NCBI RefSeq assembly: GCF_009905375.1
Contig: NC_133649.1
Coordinates: forward strand, 223,965,275-224,029,274
Direction: 5' to 3'
Length of the DNA stretch: 64,000 nucleotides
Source: Apium graveolens
Lineage: Eukaryota; Streptophyta; Magnoliopsida; Apiales; Apiaceae
Each line of letters begins with the position of its first letter. Positions within the stretch are counted from its first letter, which is position 1. Positions 32,513-43,790 of this stretch are shown one piece after another. The position numbers and the translations under genes are program-made. Below the pieces are notes generated by a model. It ran no database searches. It was given only the letters and a program-made list of their open reading frames with translations, and was not told the origin of the DNA.

Positions 32513-34540
32513 CTCACAGAGGTGTGGAGTGGACCAAGAAGTGGAATGACACTGATTTCATTCCAAGTTCTAATGTTTTGACAGAGCATATTGCTAAAGC
32601 TGATGAGTTGCTCACAAATGCTGATTTAAAGACACAACTCAAGATCACTGCTCTATCTACCAAACATCTTCAAGGTCTACATTCTTCTATTCATGAAAAG
32701 GTTGATACACTAAAGGAACATGCTGATAAGCTAGATCTACAGCTTAAGCTTGACAAGAATAGATATATCAGACCTACTCTTGAGAAAATTGAAGCCATTG
32801 AGAAGATTCAAGAGAAGCAACAGGCCCAAATTGATGAGGTCCTGGCTAACGAAGTTTCTCAGAAAGCTCAATTGGAAGAAATCCAATCTTCAGTTGAACT
32901 TCTTCTTTCTCTCTTACTTCCTGATGATGCCAAAAAGGGGGAGAAGGTAGTTAAGTCCAAATGCTCATCTACTGAAATATTGAAGAAAAAGGATGATAAA
33001 GGTGATGACCAGGAAAACTCTGATAAGAGTAGAGGTCAAGGAAAAGTTCAAGGAAAATCTTCAACACATAACAAGTCAAGTTCTGATGCTGTGAATGCTA
33101 AAAGTCTGAATTCAAGTTCTGATAAACAAAGTCTGATGTCAAGTTCTGATATTCTGATTCAGTCAGGATCTAAAGACTCTCAAAAGTTTTTACAAACTCT
33201 GAAGCTAAAGAGGAAGCAGACTACTGTTTATTACAAAAATCCTAAAATCCAGACACTTGATAAGGAGATAGCTAGAAGATTATTTCTTAAACAAAATCCA
33301 GGAATGGATTTGGAAACTCTCAAGGAGGAAGAAGCTAGATTTGCTGCTGAGAAGACAAATCTTAAGTCTAAAGCTTCTGATACAAAGAAACCTTTAAGGA
33401 CTAAGGAAAAAGGCATTGTGATCAGGGGAAAGTCAAATTCTGAGACTTCAAAGTCCAAGACTAGATCACAAACTGAGATTGATCCTAAGTCAAAAGGAAA
33501 AGAAAAGGTTGGTGAACCTTTAAAGATTGAGAAAAAAATAAATTCTTCCATTCTAGTCTATCAAACTACAGTGAATGATGATGATTTGATAGAAGATGAA
33601 ACTGATCAAATTCTGAAGAGAAGAAAGATAATTGAAGAATCTAAAACAACCTCTGACACTGCTCAAGTTGTTCAGAATAAAGAACAGCAAGCTACAGAAG
33701 AAACAGCAAATTTTGATCAAGTTAATTTGGAAAAGATGGCAATTGCTGATAAGAAGAAGCTGTTATGGAAGAAAGCTACTCCAGTTGAACCAAAATCCAA
33801 TCTTATGATGAGTCAACTCGCAACATTTGGGTTGAGATCCAAGCAACCTAGAGATAAAGCTGGATTAGGTTCTGATGAAGAGAAAATACAAACAGGAGTA
33901 GAAGTTACTCTAAGAGATCCTTTCATGTTGACAGACAAACCATATGAACAAATCAAATAAAAGCACCTTGACAAAGTGTTGTCTGCTCAAATCGTGATAG
34001 ATGCCCATGATAAGGAAAATCTAAAGGAGAAATTGATTTTATTTCTCTATGATGGATTAACTTACATACTAGCTGATATTGATGTGCTAAAGAAGTCTAT
34101 TAAAGAACTTCAACATATTCACTATCTTCTAGAAGTAAAATCTGATGTTACAAGAAGATTGTCAGAATATATTTTGAAGGCCATAAGAGATCTATTTAGA
34201 ATCTTTGGTACAAAGACTTCTCAGTATATACTAATGATTACTGAAGATGATGGAAGAGAAATTCCTATGCTGGAGAATTTTGCTAAGGTGGAAGTAATTC
34301 TGAAAGGAAAATGCTTATGTTATAATAAAAACTCTTCACATCCTAGGGTTATCAGACTTGGTGATGGACTTGAAAGAACATCAATTCAAGCTCTCAGAAC
34401 AACCATTTATCAAATTGGTGATAGTAAAGATGAAGAACTGATGTAGGTCAAAGCACAGTTAGTTGAATTTCTGAGGAAAGCTGAAGACAAGCTGGTAAGA
34501 GATTTTGTTAAGAATCATTATGGATTCAGATTGATCCAGT
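32513..34540 (+). pseudogene. ORF3 of a family-G copia element (G'), 5' end lost
   Basis: Reading frame entered from the hAT border at W-T-K-K-W-N-D-T-D-F; an apparent upstream extension to 32143 is hAT end sequence read through by chance. A long coiled coil comes first (LKEHADKLDLQLKLDKNRY ... EKIEAIEKIQEKQQAQIDE), then D-D-A-K-K-G-E-K, then a Ser/Asp/Lys-rich segment encoded partly by AAGTTCTGAT words (33060-33180), then a Lys-rich region. The TAA at 33958-33960 is followed by a globular-looking segment 33976-34446 (LFLYDGLTYILADIDVLKKS; LFRIFGTKTSQYILMITEDD), stopped by TAG at 34444-34446 and continuing weakly to about 34540. It matches the remnant at 14557-14748. No known enzyme domain; role unknown. 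Confidence 0.7.
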
Positions 34541-34666
34541 GAAGTTGGTAAAGCTACAAGGACTATAAGTCGTAGTTAATAGTCTTATTAAATTTTTATT
34601 GCATTTGAACTTAAATGTTTTTGACATCATCAAATCTATTAACTTGTATATTTTTGCACAATTTAC

Positions 34667-34680
34667 AAGTTAGGGGAGAT
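34667..34680 (+). other. polypurine tract of G'
   Basis: AAGTTAGGGGAGAT directly before the LTR start TGTTAAATAT. Confidence 0.8.
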
Positions 34681-35397
34681 TGTTAAATATATTTGAGATG
34701 TCATGTCTAATATATTTCATGTTTAGTTTTCAGATCTTAACAAACAGGAAATATCAATACTTACTGGAATCGGTACTTACTGGAAGTCGGAACTTAAGGA
34801 TATCAGAACTTAGATTATCTGAAGATAAATATCAGAAGATGGATATCAGAACTTAGATTATCCGAAGATAAATATCAGAAGATGGATATCAGAACTTAAG
34901 TACGGGAGGACTAACAGTTAAGGAAGGAAGCTGATTTACAGGAAAGAAGATTGAGACTAATACAAAAGAAGATATGCATAGAAAGAGTTAGAGGACTTAA
35001 AGACTTGTATAAGATATCTGACTGATATATTTTAGGAGACAGAATTATATTCCATATCAATTAGAAGTTATCTTGTAACTGTGTACTATATAAACACAGA
35101 CATAGGTTTACACTATATGTGTTATCATTATCGAGAAGATTATACATTGTAACCTAGCAGCTCTCGTGATATTTGTTCATCACTGAGAGTGAACAGTTCC
35201 ATTATAACAGAGTTTATTATATCGAATATATTTGTTTACTGTTACTTGTATTCAAAATTGATTTAATTATATTCTATATTGTATTCAACCCCCTTCTACA
35301 GTGTTGTGTGGCCTATACTGTTACTTGTGTTCGAAATTGATTTGATTGTATTCTACACTGTATTCAACTCCCTTCTACAGTGTTGTGTGACCTAACA
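34681..35397 (+). repeat. 3' LTR of the family-G element G'
   Basis: 717 bp, TGTTAAATAT ... GTGACCTAACA. It matches the G 5' LTR (56032-56623) but is longer, partly through a 79-bp duplication at its end (35238-35397). It contains AAGTTC/TCAGAACTTA words (34790-34900), a TATA box in an inverted repeat (35079-35099) and a hairpin (35161-35189). It is followed by ACTAT (35398-35402), the likely target copy; the partner is lost. Confidence 0.88.
35238..35397 (+). repeat. 79-bp tandem duplication at the LTR 3' end
   Basis: Two units (35238-35316, 35317-35397), both starting ACTGTTACTTGT and ending TACAGTGTTGTGTG-CCTA. They differ at several positions. The U5 end of the LTR is thus present twice; only the second copy ends in CA. 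Confidence 0.85.
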
Positions 35398-35625
35398 ACT
35401 ATATCATGGAAATCCTCAAAGAAAACTGTGATAATTCATTCCACAATGGAAGCTGAGTTTGTGGCACTAGATAAATCACCGAAGAGGCTGAATATATATG
35501 CTAATTTTTAGAGGATACCCAAAGATGGACAAAGCCTGTGACTACAATAGGGATACACTGCGATAGTCAATCCGCTATTGGCAGAGTACAGAGCACGATG
35601 TATAATGGAAAGTCTATTCATATAC
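35398..35625 (+). pseudogene. pol: copia element C: RNase H fragment
   Basis: Reads T-I-S-W-K-S-S-K-K-T-V, S-T-M-E-A-E-F-V-A-L-D-K and H-C-D-S-Q-S-A-I-G, the second and third acidic motifs of copia RNase H, in a style different from the SIRE-like T-A-E-A-E-Y copies nearby. Stops occur near 35510 and 35545 and frame changes are present. It is cut at 35625 by the LTR of element E. Style and strand match the gag and integrase pieces at 17605 and 27355, so I assign all three to one element. Confidence 0.7.
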
Positions 35626-36668
35626 TGTTATTCCCAAACAATGCAACAAGAATTACAAAAGGGGAAGGGTTGAATATAATTCTGCTTTCTTTTCTGATTT
35701 TAAAACTGTTCTTACTTAATAATATAACTGTGCAGATTTTTCTATGTTGCAGAATGATAAATATATGAAAATTAAACACAAACAAATAAAATACAAGGCT
35801 TTAAAACTTTCTGGTGGATTTGAACAATTCCACCATATATATATATATATTAAGATGAGAACTCTGTGATGGTTGAATAGCATACAGCTGCTTACAAGTA
35901 AACTTGCAGAATTACAAAGAGATGCTTAACAGATACAGCCTTTTCTATCTCTCTGAAAATAATTCTTACTAACTTAGTTTTTTTGTTCTACTTGCTACAC
36001 TTGGTTTATATACTACCAAGTTACATGATAAAAAGAGAAACAAGTAAAAACAAAAGTTGCTTCTAGTCTAATTTCATGCTACTTCATTATACTATCCAGC
36101 ATCTTTGAATATCTTCATAATTGCATGAAAATGATAATGCTTCTTTGTTCTCTAAATCCTGCAATTAGGCTTCCACATTCCATTTACAAACACCCGACGC
36201 ATGTGACTGTGTTGTCACTATCAACTGCTCTTTTGAATATGATCATCCGTCGGGTCTATATTGGTCATCCGTCGAAATCCTTGTTGATTATCTGTCGGGA
36301 GCCTTTATGGATCATCCGTCAGGAGCCTTTCTGCCACTTGACTCTATTTCACTTAAATAGAATTACAAGACATCTTATATTTACAATTAGCCAACCTATT
36401 CTGCATATCAATCTAGTAGTCAACATGACTTAAAGAATCCTACAGCATCTACTCAACTAATACATTGTTATTTGTAGACATGTGCTACAAGACTTATTAT
36501 TACATAAGCTACACTCTCGATGGATGTTCAGTGGTCATCCGTCTGGACTATAAAGTTCATTCGTCAGGACTATTATAGAACATCCATCGAGAGCTATAAA
36601 AACACTAAGTTAAATCTACTAAGGTATTTTGTTCAACTTATCATCAAGTTCACAACATATTCCTAACA
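35626..36668 (-). repeat. 3' LTR of element E
   Basis: 1,043 bp, TGTTATTCCC ... ATTCCTAACA on +. It has a hairpin at 35812-35835 with 7-bp arms, a short AT run, a TATA inverted repeat at 36000-36020, and word clusters near 36238-36330 and 36510-36590. The adjoining sequence at 36669-36700 does not keep a clean polypurine tract. Confidence 0.9.
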
Positions 36669-36876
36669 TATATGTTGACAACATAGTTCATTAGACAATA
36701 AATTAAGAGAAACTTGATGATAACAAAACACCCAAAATGTACAGATTGAATTATGGTAGATAAAACTAGTAAGTGCTATAGATTATTTGAAAATTGAACA
36801 AAGTAAAGTGTACAAAGAGTTCTCACAATCATTTTCAAGGTGCTCCTCTAGTATAAGCAGATGTGATCTATCTCCT

Positions 36877-39800
36877 TTATTGTCTAGATTTCTTCCCAAG
36901 CTTCCTGTTGTTTTCTTCTATTTGATTTTGGAGTTATCTGTGGAATTCAAATTCTTCAGCATTTGATAGATCCAGCTTTTCTTGCATTTCCAATAGAGTC
37001 TCATTGCTTGAGATGCTCAATTTGTCATCCAGTCTGAAGAATCTCCTCACACCTTTTTCATCCATGAATTCCATCAGCCAGTAAGGCCTCAAGTGCACTT
37101 TATTTCCTGTAAAGGGAATTGACAGAGTCCTTGGGAGTGCATCTGAGGATTTTCAGCTCCTCAGTTCTTCTATCTTCTTAAGAATCATTTTCTTGGCAGT
37201 CACATTAAATCCAAAAAAATTCTTGAAAGATGAGAAGATCTTATTCAAAATAGAACAGCTCTCTTGAAGAATCCTGTGAAGGGACCATTTGATCTCTTTT
37301 CCACCCTTGTATTTAAACACTAGTCTTTCAGGGAGATTTTTGTGAGCATCAATTGCTCTTACTTCTTCTAGCTCATCCATATAGAGATTTATATCTGAAA
37401 ATTCCTTGATATCACTGATATATAGAAGATCTCCCTTGTTGACAGTTGGTTGGGTTTTGGTTAAGATTTTGGTTTTGAGACTCACAGGCTTGACCTTCTT
37501 GATTGCTCTTATCTTTGTCTTCTTTAACTTGTTGAAGATTGGTAAATTGAGCCCAGGAAGAGGTAAGCTATCCCAGTCTACTGGATCATCTTTGGGAACT
37601 ATTGGCTCACCATGAAAGTTCCTTGTAGGATCCACCTTAAATTCATCCTGCACCACTGAGGGCTTGGATGTTTGAGTTGTAGATATAGACTGGTTGGGAA
37701 TGTAATCTTCCATCTTATCATCATTGAAGTCCAATCTTCTCTTGACCTTTACTATGTAACTTGGTTTCTTTGTCTGTTGAGGTTCCTTGTGTATTTTCTG
37801 ATCCTGAGCTTCAGCTATCACAGGTTGCTTCTCAGAAATCTTAGTTACAGTTTTCACAGCTTGGAGCTTGGCTATTATAGCAGCTTGCTTTTTCTTCTGT
37901 TTGAGCTTCTTAGCATCTAAAGCAGCTTGCTTCTTTTCTTGTTTAATTCTCTCCTTTTCTTCCTTCTTAGCTTCTGCAAACTGAGGGTGTCCAGCCACCA
38001 AACAGATTTCTTTCCCATTCCTGTAGATCTTAGCAATTCTTCTCTTTAGTACAGAGTCAGTTGGATCCTTGAAGAATGTAATGGACCTTGCCAACAGCTT
38101 CTTTTCATCTGGCCTTGGAGTCTCAAACATAAGATCCAAGAGGTTCTTGTTAGATGACTTTGGATAATTTCTTTTGGGCTTCAAAACCAAGTTGGCTTTT
38201 GGAGACTTTATACATGAAGGTTGGCCCTTTTCCATATTACCCAGACTCATTTCATTTACTGAGATTTGTCTCAATTGAGAGAAGTGAGAAAAAACCTTGT
38301 CTTTCTTCTCAATTGGACCAGACTTCTTCTGGATTTCTTCATCAATATGCTTCCATTTATCATCCAGCTCTTTCTCAACTGCTGTTATATCAATCTTTCT
38401 CAGTTTGTCATTTTATTCCAACTTTGTTGTTGCTAGATTGATTAGATCAATGCTACCCATAGCTGGTGGCTTAGTGAAAGCAATTGCTAGCACAATCACT
38501 TTACTAAATTGTATGTTGAGCACTTTCTCCCCCTCACTTAATTACTCCCCCTGACTAACTGGGTGATAGAGTCTTTCTCCCCCTTTTGTTAGCATCAAAT
38601 TGAGAAGATGTAGAGAGTTGTGTGGCCACCAACTATTGGAGCAGACCAGTTTGAGCATCCTGATTTTCAAGTATCTTGGCCACTGACTTCTCCATATATG
38701 TCACTCTAGAGTCATGGCCTCAACCTTCCTGTTTAAATCAGCTTCCTTCCTTAGCTTTTGAACTATTTTAGTCATTGTGGTTCCTGGAAGCCTAGCATCC
38801 AACCTTGCTACAAAGTATTGTTTGACTTCTGAAATCTCATGCTTGATTGCATCCACATTCTGACTTTGTTGGAGAGCCTAAATCTTGTGCAGCTGTAGAG
38901 ATTCCAGGTGTGCTTTGAGTAACCTTTTGGTGCTGGCACTTGTGGATGCTTGAATAGCTGTTTGGGTGTCATAAATAAGTTTGAATAAGGTGGATTGGAG
39001 ATGTGAATATGAGCAGTCCTTGTTTAGCATCCATGATGGCGTGTCTGCATCTCCTCCTATGCTCATGATATCATCCTCATCATCATCAACATCTCCAAAT
39101 GATTCTTCAGCCAATTCAAAGTCACTACCAGTTGTGGAAGGCATAGCAGTTATGGCATCCTTTGCCCTTTGCATTAAAGTAGTAGTATGCACCAGATTCA
39201 ACATCCTCTCAGCATCCTCATTGCCCTGTCTAGCTAGAGTTTGATAAGCTGGAACAGGATGAGTAAATATCTCAGCATCCAAAGAGATAGAATCTATGAC
39301 AGCTTGATATCCTTGCTGAAATAGTCTTTCCTTTTCTGCATCACTGACATTCATTGACTCACTCACAATGATTTCCATCCTTATATCTCATGTACCTGCT
39401 TTTCTCTCAATTTCTCTATATTCTTGTATCAAGGGCCCCTTGGTTCACCACCCTCACACCCTCACCTTCACCTACTAAGGTGGAACTCCCCTCACTAACT
39501 TTTGTCAGGCTGAAAGAAATAGCCTGCATATTTTCTCTCTTTTCCTCTCCTTTTGCCTAAGAGCAACTCAGCCTCTCACTCTGTTCACTCCTTTCCCTCA
39601 ATCCTAGGAGTGATTATACAACCACTAGCTCATCTAACTTGTAACAATTGATGAAAATTCAGCTTGTGTAGTGAGTACCGACGGATGAGGAACATCCATC
39701 GGGGTAGTAGTTAGGATAGCCGACGGATGACTGCTGTTAGGCACATCCGTCGGGATACAATCACTAGCCGATGGATGAATAATATCCGTCGAGATAGAAG

Positions 39801-41341
39801 AAATGATAGAGTTTGGAGTAGAGACTACTGTTGAATCTGTGGTGATTAATTTGAGATTTTACACAAATGTTTCAGTAGACTCGGAAAGAAATGAAAAGTG
39901 AGCCAACAAATTATCTAAAAGATGATGCTCACTTGCTTGGATTTTTGGATTCTCCATGAGAGTTAAAGATGGAGAATCAGGAATTGATGTATGAATCATA
40001 TCTACATCCAGTGAATGTGTGGGTGAGTTTGGTGTGTTTGGTGCTTCAATTGTTAAAGATTTTGGCTGTAACTCCACATTTATTGGAGCCACATCAAACT
40101 GACTTTGAGAAGGTGCATGTACTGAGTCTTTGACTGCAGTAGGCACTGTGTGTGCACCCTGTGTATCCCCGAGTTTTCTAGACTTCTTCTTTCTTGTATA
40201 AGTCTGGAGTGAGTCTGTGTCCCTAACCCTTTTGGCATGTGCTCCTGGTTGGGAGCTTGTTTCAATAGCAGCATCCTTTTGGGAGGATGAAACTAGAGAT
40301 ATGTTAATTTCCTTATTAAACACCACAGTTTGTTCGAAAACTGTGGTGTGGCTAGGTTTGGGTACACTCACCTCACCATCCTTATTCTTAGGGCGTCTTT
40401 GATGTTCACCCTGTCCCTCACCAGCCTCACTTCCCTTCACATTCCCCTCTTTGTTTTTGGTAAATTTTGAAACTGGCATCTTTTGAGAGACACCAGAGTG
40501 TGGTTTCATTGATTTGGATTTTGAAGGTTTGGATTTTGTGGCTTGGGTAGGCATCTATTGGGTCATTGACACAGATGCCATAGCCACAGTCAATGATAAA
40601 GAAATTTGAGTGGTAGAAGGAGTAGGGACAAAAGCATTTACCTCACTTACCTGAGGGCCCTCCATGATAGGCAAATAAATAAGGGGAACCTCCTTGTGGT
40701 GATCAGCTCTGTTTAAATTTGCAATTGTTCTTCTTTCTTGAACCCAACAATCCAGTTTGTTGGTTGGGTTCTCAATCACAAGATCCTCACAAATATGGTT
40801 AGCAATAATCATAAAGAATCTAGCATAATAAACATGCCTAGATCGCTTTTTAATCTCCCCTAACTTGTAGCCTAACTCACACAGAAAGCACCTTGGTAAC
40901 TACATCACAAAGAAAGCTCCACTTTTTCCTAAGACCTAGCCTCCTAATTTCACTTAACTTGGTGGTAGGGAGTGCATAGCCAATAGAATTAAGCAAGTTA
41001 ACTAAATCAGCATCTGTGTGTGGTTTAGTAGTAGTGTTTTCAGAAATTTTAAAGCATGCTTGGATAGTATCACTGTTAATACAAAATTCCTTACCTTTAA
41101 TGGAGAGAGTTATAGTTTTGTCGGTTGTCTGATACACAGCAGTGATCCACATCTCCTCCACAACTTCACATTAGATTGTAGGTGATTCCAGCATGGCATA
41201 TCTAAGCTTGCATCCCTTTACAAAATCCATCATTTTGTGATAATCTTCAGAATCTGGTATCTCTTTGTTCACAAGACCCACGAAATTGTTCTTCTCATAA
41301 ATGAATCCTAACTGAGACATGATCTTCATTGTTGGTGCCAT
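36877..41341 (-). pseudogene. ORF3 of element E
   Basis: Starts at ATG 41341 and ends at TAA 36877 after K-S-R-Q. Head domain 41341-40877: VEEMWITAVYQTTDKTITLS, K-G-K-E-F-C-I-N-S-D and LSEIRRLGLRKKWSFL. Part of the head after this is lost: the reading goes from the C-D-V-V-T-K-V-L-S-V segment to the 40812 segment with a gap relative to A and D. Middle 40554-39670 holds Ser/Thr/Pro text and words at 39678-39800. The tail 38274-37153 is one long frame with the coiled coil AKKEEKERIKQEKKQAALDA and PERLVFKYKGGKE. An in-frame TAG lies near 41172, and several frameshifts follow. No known domain besides the head resemblance noted for A. Confidence 0.75.
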
Positions 41342-41841
41342 TGTAAAAGCAAGGAAATTTGCAGAAAGAAAGAGGGTTTTGCTTTGAGGAAGAAGAGAGC
41401 AGTTAAATGCAATAGAGAAAGATAAAAGCTAAAATAAACTTGAAGTTAGGCTTTTATGTATTCTCAGATAAAATGGGATAAAAAAATAAAGGTAAAAATT
41501 AAAGACCCGGTGAAAATTGCCCAAAATAGTCGTTTAAAAGTAAAATAAACTATCAAAATTCTGTCAATTATCCATCGTGATATACTTACACACTGTAAGT
41601 ATATCCGATGGATAATGTTCAGAACTTTAACGGCTAAGATGTAGACAATTTGACGGATGAGAATAAAGCAAGTATCTGTCGGGTTAAAAATAATCCAGAA
41701 AAGTAATTGATTTTTACCAAGCTATTCTATTTCGACGGATGATCAAACTTGATGGATAATGAACATCTGTCGAGATGTAGATTTTGATTTAGCCAAATTT
41801 TCATCCAAAACAGAAAAATCAATTAAGTTTCTGGCTGCATT
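41342..41841 (-). other. pol-ORF3 spacer of element E
   Basis: No gene. CGACGGAT-type words lie near 41569, 41604, 41650, 41672, 41732 and 41765, in both orientations, in the same order as in A and D. Confidence 0.55.
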
Positions 41842-42872
41842 TCAACTTGTAAAATTATCAAAAATGATTTCAGAATAATTTAGCATACCTAACTCACTTA
41901 CCAACCTAGTGAAGGTGGATTCATCAAGTGGCTTGGTAAAGATGTCTGCAAGCTGCTTCTCACTTGGAACAAAACGAAGTTCCATAATACCATTCATTAC
42001 ATGTTCTTTAATGAAGTGGTACTTGATATTTATGTGCTTTGTTCTTGAATGCTGCACTGGATTTTCAGTAATGGCAATTGCACTTGTGTTATCACAGAAA
42101 ATAGGAATTTTGTCCACTTACAGACCATAATCCAACAATTGGTTTTTCATCCATAGAATTTGTGCACAGCAACTGCCAGCAGCAATATATTCAGCTTCAG
42201 CTGTAGAAGTAGAAACTGGATTTTGCTTTTTACTGAACCAGGACACCAGCTTGTTTCCTGGAAATTGACAGGTTCCTGTTGTACTTTTTCTATCAATTTT
42301 ACAACCTGCATAATATGCATCTGAATAACCAGTTAGATCAAAACCAGAATCCCTGGGATACCAAATGCCAAGTTTTGGTGTTCCCTTGAGATATCTGAAA
42401 ATTCTTTTAATAGCTATTAAATGAGATTCTTTAGGATCAGCCTGAAATCTAGCACAGAGACAAGTAGCAAATATTATATTTGGCTTACTAGCTGTTAAGT
42501 ACAAAAGTGAAACAACCATGCCTCTATAGCTTGAAATATCCACAGACTTTTCAGTAGTGTTTAATTCAAGTTTAGTTGTAGTGGCCATGGGAGTTTTTGC
42601 AGATGTGCAATCCATTATATCAAACTTCTTTAAAAGATCATATATATATATTTGGTTTGACTAATGAATATTCCATCACTAACTTGCTCAACTTGTAAAC
42701 CAAGAAAGTAAGTTAGTTCTCCCATCATGCTCATTTTATACTTACTTTGCATCAATTTGGCAAACTTTTTGCAAATTTTTTTATCTGTAGAGCCAAAAAT
42801 AATATCATCTACATAAATTTGAACAAGTATGCTAGAGTCATTAACATCTAAAGAATAAAGTTTTATCAACAG
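41842..42872 (-). pseudogene. pol: pol of element E, RT palm end and RNase H
   Basis: Right to left: catalytic Y-V-D-D (42804-42815), K-M-S-M-M-G-E-L-T-Y-F-L-G-L, then the connection region M-D-C-T-S-A-K-T-P, and RNase H motifs Y-S-D-A-Y-Y (second Asp of D-A-D replaced by Tyr), T-A-E-A-E-Y and C-D-N-T-S-A. A TA dinucleotide insertion at 42641-42653 shifts the frame, and TAA at about 42118 stops it. The gene is interrupted at 42872 by element F and continues at 54104. Confidence 0.85.
42868..42872. repeat. target-site duplication of element F, left copy
   Basis: AACAG here and AATAG at 54104-54108, one substitution apart. Element D has the uninterrupted sequence at the same codons (TCAACAGTACCTC near 25760), confirming the insertion point. 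Confidence 0.85.
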
Positions 42873-43775
42873 TGTTAGGTAATGAATTACACACAAAGGG
42901 GGGGTGAATGTGTTTTTCTGATTTTAGGCTTTTCATGAAAGATAATGGTTGAACAAAGTAAATTAAATCTTGTATAGAAAAGTGTTCATGCAGAAATTAA
43001 ACTTGCACAAAATAAAGAACACGGATCTTCAAAACTCACTTAATTTTTGTATTAAAAATTAAGATGCTTTGCTACAAAATTTATAAGCTCTTCGAAGTTA
43101 AAGAGCTCAGCTTCTTCTCGAGAGTGTTACAAGAATTTTGATCTAAATTATTACTTCTAACTAGAGGACCAGTGTTAACTTTATAGCTAAGGTAACTGCT
43201 GGTTTACACAGTGGATATATAGCTCATCCGTCGAGTAGATATATAGCTTATCCGTCGAGTAGATATTGTTCATCCGTCGAGTAGATGTTGTTCATCCATC
43301 GAGTAGATATATAGCTCATCCGTCGAGTAGATATTTCTTATCCGTCGGTACTCTCTGGAGTTTATATGACTTCTCGATAAGTCATTCTGGAGTTCTCGAA
43401 TGACTTCTCTATAACATTAAATCTGTGACTTGTAGAGATCTTGACTTAAAACATTTTTCTCCAAACAGATTTATTCAACTCCAGGCTTCTTTAAAATTCT
43501 TCCGAGGCATGATCTTTTTTATCTTCTTCCAGATACAATCCTTGGCTTGATACTGTTTTAGGAAAAAGACTCCAGTCTGCTCTTTTGCATTTTTACAGAC
43601 TTTAAGTGTTACAAGTACAGAATACAAATTTAGATAACAATACAACTAACTTAGGGTTGGCCACAAGCTTAACAGATTACTGAAAATAACTATTCATTAA
43701 TCTTCCACTCAGATCATAGATGCTAATGACATTATTAGCTCCGGTAATCTTTGACATCATCTATTATATATTACA
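42873..43775 (-). repeat. 3' LTR of element F
   Basis: 903 bp, TGTTAGGTAATG ... ATATATTACA on +. It lacks the segment equivalent to about 52985-53545 of the 5' LTR; the join reads ACACAGTGGATATATAGC. It contains six tandem copies of a ~24-bp unit with ATCCGTCGAGTAGATAT (43213-43353), then words of the ACTTCTCGATAAGTC type. Confidence 0.92.
43213..43353. repeat. ~24-bp tandem array around ATCC(G/A)TCGAG, six copies
   Basis: Units of the form AGCTCATCCGTCGAGTAGATAT with small spacing changes; the last reads TTATCCGTCGGTAC. The core equals the complement of the CGACGGAT word of the unrelated A/D/E family. Confidence 0.88.
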
Positions 43776-43790
43776 ATCTCCCCCAACTTG
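43776..43790 (-). other. polypurine tract of element F
   Basis: CAAGTTGGGGGAGAT on the - strand, adjoining the LTR. Confidence 0.85.

Larger units (their letters stand above)
35626..42872 (-). mobile_element. SIRE-like copia element E, 3' part
   Basis: On the - strand from the right: RT palm and RNase H, spacer, ORF3, 3' LTR. It continues at 54104-56031 beyond the inserted element F. The left target copy is probably TATAC (35621-35625). Its 5' LTR and gag lie beyond the window because G interrupts it. Confidence 0.85.

Noticed and set aside
43213..43353. Regularly spaced repeats as a CRISPR array
   Set aside because: Plant nuclear DNA, no distinct spacers, repeats contiguous and inside an LTR that has a second copy at 53518-53665.
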